Source: Chloroflexota bacterium (GTDB lineage Bacteria; Chloroflexota; Limnocylindria; Limnocylindrales; CSP1-4). From it: 5,074 nucleotides of DNA. Within the stretch, counting starts at the first letter, position 1; every line of letters begins with the position of its first letter. The translations under genes were made by a program, and so were the position numbers. This document shows positions 1 to 5,074 of the stretch, piece by piece. The stretch lies in assembly GCA_021777365.1 (NCBI GenBank), contig JAJYDP010000420.1, positions 1 to 5,074 of the forward strand. The letters run 5' to 3'. The notes beneath the pieces are model-generated. The model searched no databases and had not been told where the DNA came from. It was given only the letters and a program-made list of their open reading frames with translations.

Positions 1-1383
1 GCGCGTGCAATTAAGCAGCTGCAGGGCGTACCGCTCCACGCTCAGCCACGGCGCCGTCGCGGTCCCGCCGGCGGACGGAGCAGGGGACGACGAGGCCTTG
101 GGAGTGGGCGTCGGGGTGGGCGCCGTCACGGCCTTCGGGGTGGGGGTCGTGGCCGGCGACGGGGAGACCGCCTGCTTCCGGGCCGGGGTCGGTGGCGAGG
201 AGACCCGGAACGAGACCCTCAGGCTTGCCGTTCCGCCGGGGAGCGACACGCGCGTGCCGTCCAGTGCGGTGGCCGAGGAGGCGACGGTCAGGGTGTACAC
301 GTGCCCGGCCGACAGCGCCCGCGATGGGCTGAACACGAGCACGGTGTCGTTCTCCACCCAGCTGAACGCGCCAGGCACCCTCGTTCCCTCCGGGCCAGCC
401 AGGAGCCGGAACGCCGCCTGCGTCGCGGCACGGTCCATCGAGCGGTCGAACCGGACACTCACCGAGGCGTCCGCGGCGACCCCCTGGGCGTGGTCGGCGG
501 GCCGGGTGCGGACGATGACAGGCTGGGCCAGCGTGCGGACGACCAGCCGGGGCGCCGTGGAGACCGCCATCCCGTCCGACGCGAGCACCGGTGCAGAGAA
601 GGTCACGACGTAGGTCGTGTCGGCCGCAAGCGGCGTCGCCGGCACGAAGGTGACGACCGTCGGGTCACCGCGCTGCAGCCCGGTCGTCAGCTGGCCCGGC
701 GCGGCCGGCGTGATGCTGAAGGCGGACTGGAGACTGGAGAGGTTCACGGCCCGGCTGAAGGTGATGCGGAACCCCGCCGACGGGCTGGCCCGCTTGCCGG
801 TCATGTCGACCGCCTCGATGGCCGCCGTCGGCGCGTCCTCCGTGAGGAACACCGCCCGCGCCGGAGAGGCGAGGGTGCCGCCCGCCGCAGTCCGGGCGCT
901 CGATCCGACCGAGATCGTGTAGAACGTGCCGGGGGCCCAGGCACCCACGGGCAGGATCGACAGGGCAGCGTCGCCCGCCGACCAGCTCAACCGGATCGCC
1001 GTGCTCGGGGTGACCGTCAGCGCCGCCTGGACCGAGCCCCGGTCCATCCGCGCGCTGAACGAAAGGTCGATCGCCTGGTCGCCTGCCACGCCGGTGGCGA
1101 GCGGCGTGGCCAGCCGCGCCACCGCCTGCGTGTCCACCGATGGGGGCCGGCGCCCATCCGTCGGCGCCGCGAGACGGAACGCCGCGAACGACCCCGCCGC
1201 CGCCAGCACCAGCACAAGCACGGCGAGGCGGAAGGCGCGGGGATGGCTTCGCAGGGACAGCATGTAGACGCTCGCCAGGACTGGTATCGACACAATCACC
1301 AGGAGGGCCGTCCACAACGGCCCCGGCCCGATGCGCGCGGGGCTGGTGATGCGTGACCCGGCAGGGCGCCCGACCCGCTTCAT
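1..1383 (-). CDS. Membrane-anchored protein with three Big_5/SbsA-like Ig domains, 3' partial (possible C-terminal CAP domain)
   Basis: The frame is open from an ATG at 1383 to the window edge, giving 461 codons with no stop; the C-terminus is missing. The N-terminus has two hydrophobic stretches (about residues 22-41 and 53-69) separated by an Arg-rich turn. Three Ig-like repeats follow at about 82-181, 184-283 and 285-395. Each carries the Big_5-type signature near its start (LSFSARMDRGSVQAA, ITFSRAVNLSSLQSA, VRFDRSMDRAATQAA) and a late strand of the form PLAADTTYVVT or ALSAGHVYTLT. Residues 395-440 are a low-complexity Pro/Thr/Ser/Ala/Lys linker with PTPTPK repeats. The last visible residues, WLSVERYALQLLNCTR, resemble the first helix of CAP/SCP (PR-1-like) domains, so a secreted CAP domain may follow; this is inference from a short stretch. 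The protein is probably extracytoplasmic. Its role is unknown; adhesion or cell-wall binding is only a guess. It lies 67 bases after dprA and could be read through from it. The start is uncertain: GGCGG abuts the ATG, and Met41 (1263) is an alternative. Confidence 0.85.
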   Translation of the reverse strand, partial: MKRVGRPAGSRITSPARIGPGPLWTALLVIVSIPVLASVYMLSLRSHPRAFRLAVLVLVLAAAGSFAAFRLAAPTDGRRPPSVDTQAVARLATPLATGVAGDQAIDLSFSARMDRGSVQAALTVTPSTAIRLSWSAGDAALSILPVGAWAPGTFYTISVGSSARTAAGGTLASPARAVFLTEDAPTAAIEAVDMTGKRASPSAGFRITFSRAVNLSSLQSAFSITPAAPGQLTTGLQRGDPTVVTFVPATPLAADTTYVVTFSAPVLASDGMAVSTAPRLVVRTLAQPVIVRTRPADHAQGVAADASVSVRFDRSMDRAATQAAFRLLAGPEGTRVPGAFSWVENDTVLVFSPSRALSAGHVYTLTVASSATALDGTRVSLPGGTASLRVSFRVSSPPTPARKQAVSPSPATTPTPKAVTAPTPTPTPKASSSPAPSAGGTATAPWLSVERYALQLLNCTR

Positions 1384-1450
1384 CCGCCGTGCAGGGTACC
1401 AGACGGACGCAACGCAGGCCGCGCCAGGGCGACCCAGGCGGGCGGCGCGC
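1384..1450 (-). other. Spacer between dprA and the Ig-domain gene
   Basis: These 67 bases separate the dprA stop from the next ATG. I see no convincing -35/-10 pair and no terminator with a T-run. On the minus strand CGCGCC just after the dprA stop could pair with GGCGCG further on, enclosing an 18-base loop, but in DNA this GC-rich such a pairing is expected by chance. The lack of a terminator leaves co-transcription with dprA possible. Confidence 0.5.
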
Positions 1451-2836
1451 TCACGGCACCCAGGTGAGCAGCGGGCCCGCGGGGAGGTACAGCGGCCCCA
1501 TCACCCGTGCGAGGCCTCGCAGCTGCAGCAGGGTGAGAGTCGCCGCGAGCTCACCGGGAGCGGCTCGCGTGGCTCCCAGCAGCTCGTCCATCGTGACCGG
1601 ACCATGGGAGAGGACTCGCGCCACCTCACGCTCCGGGGCTCCCAGTGAGGGAAGCACCCCGGGCGAGGCGTCGGGGTCGCCGTGGACCGCCGGCACCGCG
1701 GATCGCGCCGTCGGCGCATCCCCCGGCAGCTCCCCGGCAGGCGGGCGGGTCAGTGCCGCGGCCGGTTCCGCGAGCGGGTCTGCAGCCGGTTCGTCGGGCA
1801 CCGTCAGCCGAAGATCGCTCGCTCCGCCCGCGGGGAGATCCCATCCCAGGTCCGCGCAGAGCGTCTCGACGCCCGTGAAGGTGCGCGCGGAACCATCGTC
1901 GAGCAGGTCGCGACAGCCTGCCGACAGGGGGGACCGCTCCCGACCGGGAGCCACATAGAGCGGCACGCTCTGCTCCATGGCCAGGTGCGCGGTGATCAGC
2001 GCGCCGCTGCGTGAGGGCGCCTCGACCACGAGCACGGCGTCGGCCAGCGCGACGATCAGCCGGTTGCGCCGCGGATATGTGCCCCGGGTCGCCCGTGCGG
2101 CGGGCGGCAACTCCCCGACGAGCGAGCCGCGCTCGAGGATCCGGCGCACCAGCCAGCGGTGGGCGGCGGGTCCCGGGCGTGCGTGCCCCGAACCGATCGC
2201 GGCCACGGTCGTGCCGCTCGACTCGAGCGCAGCCGCGTGGGCGGCTCCGTCGATCCCGACGGCCAGCCCGGAGACGACCGTGACCCCGCGCGACGCGAGG
2301 CCGGCGGCGGCACGTGACGCCTCGAACCGACCGGCGGGCGACGCGCGCCGGGTGCCCACGATGGCGACCGCGCGCGCCCCGCCCAGGGCGCGGACCTCCC
2401 CCTGTCCGAAGAGCACGGGGGGAGGCGCGAGAAGGGAGAGGAGGCGCCGCGGGTAATCTGGGTCGAGGAGCGTGACCGTCCAGACCCGCGCCGCGACGAG
2501 CGATGCGAGCCGTTGCCCGGGATCGCGCGCGGCCGACTCGATCCCGGCCAGCGTCGGCGCGGGGATCACCCCCCGCCGCTGGTCCACGGCCGGTACGAGG
2601 CCGCGACCAAGCCTGCCTCGGGAGGCGAGCCACAATGCCCGGCGCGCGCTGCCGTGCGTGGCAATGAGCCCGGCCAGCGTCCGGTCCCCCACCCCCTCGA
2701 CCGTGGTCAGCACCACCCAGGCCTGTCGCTCCTCGGCGAGACGACAGGGCTCGGCGGACCCGGACCGCGCGGCGTGGAGAATCGACTCCACGGTCCTGGT
2801 GGGCCCGAGCGGGCCGCGGGACCCGACGCCCAGCAT
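1451..2836 (-). CDS. dprA: DNA-processing protein DprA (Smf), single-stranded-DNA-binding RecA loader
   Basis: DprA binds incoming single-stranded DNA in the cytoplasm, protects it and loads RecA during natural transformation; it is also widespread in species not known to be competent. This 461-residue protein shows an N-terminal helix-hairpin-helix/SAM-like region (about 38-90, with WVVLTTVEGVGDRTLAGLI) and the Rossmann-like DNA-binding core (about 110-325). Core motifs visible are VAIVGTRRASPAG (157-169), VVSGLAVGIDGAAHAAAL (187-204), YPRRNRLI (254-261), VVEAPSRSGALITA (270-283) and VAPG (295-298). After a Pro/Ala-rich linker (about 330-398) comes a DprA-type winged helix (about 399-455: PEREVARVLSHGPVTMDELL onward). 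It is longer than typical DprA (roughly 280-400 residues) because of the linker and about 35 extra N-terminal residues. The ATG lies 2 bases after the comM stop with no good Shine-Dalgarno, which suggests translational coupling. An internal GTG at Val41, preceded by GAGGAG, is less likely because it would remove the conserved ERxAW segment. The usual D-x-x-YP motif after the SGxAxGID block is missing. Confidence 0.95.
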   Translation of the reverse strand: MLGVGSRGPLGPTRTVESILHAARSGSAEPCRLAEERQAWVVLTTVEGVGDRTLAGLIATHGSARRALWLASRGRLGRGLVPAVDQRRGVIPAPTLAGIESAARDPGQRLASLVAARVWTVTLLDPDYPRRLLSLLAPPPVLFGQGEVRALGGARAVAIVGTRRASPAGRFEASRAAAGLASRGVTVVSGLAVGIDGAAHAAALESSGTTVAAIGSGHARPGPAAHRWLVRRILERGSLVGELPPAARATRGTYPRRNRLIVALADAVLVVEAPSRSGALITAHLAMEQSVPLYVAPGRERSPLSAGCRDLLDDGSARTFTGVETLCADLGWDLPAGGASDLRLTVPDEPAADPLAEPAAALTRPPAGELPGDAPTARSAVPAVHGDPDASPGVLPSLGAPEREVARVLSHGPVTMDELLGATRAAPGELAATLTLLQLRGLARVMGPLYLPAGPLLTWVP

Positions 2837-2838
2837 GC

Positions 2839-4416
2839 TCAGGCCGCCAGGCCGGGCCTGGCCGGCGCGGACGGATCTCGCAGGTCCGCTGCCGCCAGCA
2901 GGTCCGCGTCCTCGACGGAGGCCCGGCCGTCGAGATCAGCGATGGTCCGCGCGACGCGCAGGATCCGGTGCACCCCGCGCGCGGTGAGGCATCGCCGCGC
3001 GGCGATGAGCGCCAGCAGCTCGCGCGAGCGCTCGGGGAGCCGGCACAGCTCCACGGTCTGGCGGCCGGTCAGGCGGGCATTGAGTCGCCCGCCGTTGCGC
3101 GCGAGCGCCCCGGCGCGCGCCGCCGCCACGCGCGCGGCGACCGCGGGGCTCGGTTCGGGGTCGGGCCCGAGGAGCAGCTCGGTCGGGTGGACGCGGGGCA
3201 TCTCGACCCGAAGGTCGAGGCGGTCGAGAAGCGGCCCGCTGACGCGCCGGACATACCGGTCCGGCTCTCCCGGCGCGCACGTGCAGGCTCGGTCCAGGTC
3301 CCCGTGAAAACCGCAGCGACAGGGGTTCATCGCCGCCACCAGCTGGACCTCCGCCGGGAACCGCAGCGCTCCCTGGGCCCTGGCGATCACCACGCTCCCC
3401 TCCTCGAGCGGTTGCCGGAGGGCCTCGAGCACGTCCCGGTCGAATTCCGCCAGCTCGTCCAGGAAGAGCACGCCCGTATGCGCAAGGCTCACCTCGCCGG
3501 GCGCCAGCCGTGGTCCTCCACCGACCACGGCCGGGTACGACGCCGTGTGGTGGGGTGCCCGAAACGGACGGACCCGCCGGAGGCCATCGCCCGGGCCGAG
3601 CAGACCCGCCACGCTCGCGATCACCGTGACCTCGAGTGCCTCGCGCTCGCCCAGCGGCGGCAGCAGCCCCGGGATCGCCCGCGCGAGGAGCGTCTTGCCG
3701 GCGCCTGGGGGTCCCACCAGCAGCAGGCTGTGCCCGCCTGCGAGGGCGATCTCCAGCGCCCATCGCGCGGCGGCCTGTCCCCGGACCTCGGCCATGTCGA
3801 CGGAGGCGTCCGGGTCGATCAGCGGGCCACGGAGCGGCGTCCGCTCTTCGAGCGCGCCGGATACCGCCACCGGCGCCGCGCGTGTTGCGCGGGCGGCCCG
3901 CCGTCCTCGGGGGCCGGCGACCAGCCGCGCGGCATCGTCGAGCCCCAGGAGCGGCTCGACCTCGATCCCCTCGACCAGCGCCGCCTCTGCCACGTTGGCG
4001 GCCGGCACGCCCACCCTCCGGGCGCCCGCGCGGGCGAGGGTATGCACCATGGGAAGGACCCCGGCGACCGGGTGCACCTGACCCGACAGCGAAAGCTCCC
4101 CGAGCAGGGCCCAGTCCCCGCCAGACGCCGTTACCTGCCCTGAGGCGGCCAGGATCCCCACCGCGATGGCCACGTCGTAGGCAGCGCCGTGCTTGCGACG
4201 CCCGGCCGGCGCGAGGTTGACGGTGATCCGCTGCTGGGGATAGGCGAAGCCACTGTTCCGGATGGCGCCCCGGACGCGCTCGCGCGCCTCGGAGAGCGCC
4301 GCGTCGGGCAGCCCTACGATCTGGCAGACCGGCAGGCCGGGCGCCACGTCGACCTCGACCCGGATGAGGGCGCCCTCGAGGCCGTCCACGACCGCGGTGA
4401 TGAGCGTCGCGAGCAT
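2839..4416 (-). CDS. comM: ComM/YifB family Mg-chelatase-like AAA+ ATPase
   Basis: ComM is a hexameric AAA+ helicase that promotes branch migration, helping to integrate imported DNA during natural transformation; the family (also called YifB) is also found in bacteria not known to be competent. This complete protein of 525 residues has the usual family length of about 500. The N-terminal ribosomal-S5-like ChlI domain is clear (1-165), with GLPVCQIVGLPDAALSEARERV and ITVNLAPAGRRKHGAAYDVAIAVGILAASG. The AAA+ core holds Walker A GPPGAGKT (235-242), the family motif PFRAPHHTAS (284-293), Walker B LFLDEL (317-322), and the Cys pairs NPCRCGF and CTCAP (366-380), followed by RRVSGPLLDRLDLRVEM (390-406). 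The C-terminal Mg_chelatase_C region (about 425-515) contains the typical LNARLTGRQ and RSYHRILRVARTIADL-like block, here RGVHRILRVARTIADLDG. The start is secure because homologues begin with the same MLA...VDGLEG...VEVDVAPGLP pattern, and AGGTAGG lies 9 bases upstream. It appears to head a comM-dprA operon, and all key ATPase residues are present. Confidence 0.97.
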   Translation of the reverse strand: MLATLITAVVDGLEGALIRVEVDVAPGLPVCQIVGLPDAALSEARERVRGAIRNSGFAYPQQRITVNLAPAGRRKHGAAYDVAIAVGILAASGQVTASGGDWALLGELSLSGQVHPVAGVLPMVHTLARAGARRVGVPAANVAEAALVEGIEVEPLLGLDDAARLVAGPRGRRAARATRAAPVAVSGALEERTPLRGPLIDPDASVDMAEVRGQAAARWALEIALAGGHSLLLVGPPGAGKTLLARAIPGLLPPLGEREALEVTVIASVAGLLGPGDGLRRVRPFRAPHHTASYPAVVGGGPRLAPGEVSLAHTGVLFLDELAEFDRDVLEALRQPLEEGSVVIARAQGALRFPAEVQLVAAMNPCRCGFHGDLDRACTCAPGEPDRYVRRVSGPLLDRLDLRVEMPRVHPTELLLGPDPEPSPAVAARVAAARAGALARNGGRLNARLTGRQTVELCRLPERSRELLALIAARRCLTARGVHRILRVARTIADLDGRASVEDADLLAAADLRDPSAPARPGLAA

Positions 4417-4425
4417 GGGGCCGAG

Positions 4426-4432
4426 CCTACCT
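4426..4432 (-). promoter_or_regulatory. Candidate ribosome binding site of comM
   Basis: On the minus strand AGGTAGG ends 9 bases before the comM ATG, a usual spacing for a Shine-Dalgarno. It is one mismatch or insertion away from AGGAGG. It supports the ATG at 4416, which homology also favours. Confidence 0.45.
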
Positions 4433-4471
4433 GGGGGCGATCGATCGGGGCTCTCCGGCCGCTCACCCGCG

Positions 4472-4499
4472 ACTAAACGCCCGCTTCACTCCCGGTCCA
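4472..4499 (-). promoter_or_regulatory. Weak candidate promoter upstream of comM
   Basis: Read on the minus strand, TGGACC (4499-4494) and TTTAGT (4477-4472) are 16 bases apart, each matching 4 of 6 positions of the sigma-70 consensus TTGACA/TATAAT. The second hexamer sits in the only AT-rich spot of the 108-base spacer and would give a leader of roughly 50 bases before comM. The match is weak and housekeeping promoters of high-GC phyla are poorly conserved, so this is a suggestion only. Confidence 0.2.
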
Positions 4500-4504
4500 T
4501 GCCC

Positions 4505-4518
4505 GCGGCGCGAGCCGC
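4505..4518 (-). terminator. Short GC hairpin just after the CpaE-like stop (weak terminator candidate)
   Basis: The bases GCGGC-TCGC-GCCGC (minus strand) form a 5-bp perfect stem with a 4-base loop, beginning 7 bases after the TGA of the CpaE-like gene. A further CCC/GGG pairing could extend it past a 3-base bulge. There is no T-run behind it, so it lacks the mark of a standard intrinsic terminator. It could slow polymerase or protect the 3' end, or be chance in GC-rich DNA. Confidence 0.25.
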
Positions 4519-4524
4519 CCCGGG

Positions 4525-5074
4525 TCAGGTCGTCGCCGGTGCCAGCTCGGTCGCATCGGAGCGCGACGCGTCCAGGCGGTCGGCCTGGCGCACGAACTCG
4601 ACCACCGACTTGCCGAGGGCGGTGTCCGACCTGGCGACGGCGAACGGCGCACCCGTGTTGAGGGCCGTGATCGCGACTCGGTAGTCGTTGACGACCTGGT
4701 AGCCGATCCGGCGCCGGAGGGCGCTCTCCGCGTTCTTGACGGTGATGCCCGTGTAGGCGGTCGAGCGGTTCAGGACGAGCTGGACACGGCCGGATCCCAT
4801 GCCGAGCTGCGACATCGTCTCGAGCACGAGCCGGACGTTCTTCAGGCAGGACAGGTCCGCGGTCATCACCACGAAGACCACGTCGGACGCCGCAATCACG
4901 TCGAGGTTCGTCTCGTCCAGCCGCTTGTCGATGTCGACGATCACGTAGTCGTAGCGCTGCCGCAGCAGCTCGATGATCTGCGTCACGTGGTGCTGGTCGG
5001 CGTTGACCAGCTCCGCCATCTCCGGCGACGGGGGGGCGAGCAGCAGGTCGATCCCGGTGTCGTGGTGGATCAGC
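4525..5074 (-). CDS. CpaE/TadZ-like MinD/ParA-family ATPase, 5' partial (C-terminal portion)
   Basis: The frame enters from the window edge (first full codon at 5073) and runs 182 codons to a TGA at 4525; the N-terminus with the Walker A loop lies outside. The visible part starts with GIDLLLAPPSPEMAELV, matching the stretch before the second half of CpaE-type ATPases. It continues with the Walker-B-like strand YDYVIVDIDKRLDETNLDVIAASDVVFVV (about 41-69), ADLSCLKNVRLVLETMSQLG (72-91), the LVLNR strand (99-103), and the family ending VAITALNTGAPFAVARSDTALGKSVVEFVRQAD. CpaE/TadZ proteins are cytoplasmic ATPases that place or organise the Tad (type IVc) pilus machine at the membrane; the MinD-like fold is certain, the pilus assignment is likely. 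An internal ATG at 5019 is not the start, since the homology continues upstream of it. The last 15 residues (ASRSDATELAPATT) are a non-conserved tail. No cpaF/tadA ATPase or tadB/tadC follows; comM does, 108 bases later on the same strand. Confidence 0.85.
   Translation of the reverse strand, partial: LIHHDTGIDLLLAPPSPEMAELVNADQHHVTQIIELLRQRYDYVIVDIDKRLDETNLDVIAASDVVFVVMTADLSCLKNVRLVLETMSQLGMGSGRVQLVLNRSTAYTGITVKNAESALRRRIGYQVVNDYRVAITALNTGAPFAVARSDTALGKSVVEFVRQADRLDASRSDATELAPATT

Noticed and set aside
665..1315. A 216-codon minus-strand frame over the Ig-domain gene
   Set aside because: It lies in a different phase from the Ig-domain frame and reads as Gly/Arg/His-rich low-complexity sequence without a domain.
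301..1356. A 351-codon open frame on the + strand opposite the Ig-domain gene
   Set aside because: The translation is dominated by Arg, Gly, His and Asp with no fold-like pattern, while the opposite strand shows three clear Ig repeats. It is a shadow frame.
1626..2633. A 335-codon minus-strand frame overlapping dprA in another phase
   Set aside because: It is composed mostly of Arg, Gly, Pro and Ala, with no motifs, whereas the overlapping frame holds intact DprA motifs. It is a frame-shifted shadow.
3280..3330. CxC...CxC cysteines in ComM as a possible novel zinc site
   Set aside because: Comparable Cys pairs after the NPC motif are a standard part of the YifB/ComM family.
2968..4143. A 391-codon open frame on the + strand opposite comM
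   Set aside because: It is fully antisense to a strongly conserved gene and its translation is Arg/Gly/His-rich with no recognisable domain. Long antisense frames are expected in DNA this GC-rich.
4525..5019. Treating the ATG at 5019 as the start of a complete small ATPase
   Set aside because: The frame stays open upstream, and the upstream residues (GIDLLLAPPSPE) match the CpaE-type family, so the gene is cut by the window edge rather than starting there.
1..5074. tRNA or rRNA genes, CRISPR arrays, insertion sequences, attachment sites
   Set aside because: Reading both strands I saw no tRNA-like arms, regularly spaced repeats, transposase motifs or terminal inverted repeats.

Overview
The window is very GC-rich and densely coded. 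All four recognisable genes lie on the minus strand, so transcription runs from high to low coordinates. The base composition, the gene content and the style of the last gene (Ig-like domains, a Pro/Thr-Pro linker, then what may be a CAP-type domain) suggest an environmental bacterium, perhaps a high-GC member of the Chloroflexota. An actinobacterial origin cannot be excluded, and no rRNA or other marker in the window settles it.

Layout in the direction of transcription: (1) 5074-4525, the C-terminal part of a MinD/ParA-like ATPase of the CpaE/TadZ type (Tad pilus assembly), whose 5' end is outside the window. (2) 4524-4417, a 108-base spacer holding a small GC hairpin right after the stop, one weak promoter-like hexamer pair and a plausible Shine-Dalgarno. 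(3) 4416-2839, comM (YifB family), a complete AAA+ ATPase of the Mg-chelatase-like group. (4) 2836-1451, dprA (smf), starting 2 bases after the comM stop and complete. (5) 1450-1384, a 67-base spacer. (6) 1383-1, a membrane-anchored extracytoplasmic protein with three Big_5/SbsA-like Ig domains and a Pro/Thr/Ser-rich linker; its C-terminus is cut by the window edge and probably continues into a CAP/SCP-like domain.

Functionally, comM and dprA form the core of the window. Both handle incoming single-stranded DNA in natural transformation: DprA loads RecA and ComM is a branch-migration helicase. Their near-contiguous order implies translational coupling. The upstream CpaE/TadZ-like gene belongs to surface pilus assembly and the downstream gene encodes a surface or secreted protein. 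A link between these and DNA uptake is conceivable but not shown by the sequence.

I see no mobile element, CRISPR array, tRNA or rRNA, and no clear evidence of an undescribed system. The points most worth a second look are the divergent DprA active-core motif with a long linker, the start and topology question of the Ig-domain protein and its unseen C-terminal domain, and the isolated CpaE-like gene beside competence genes.
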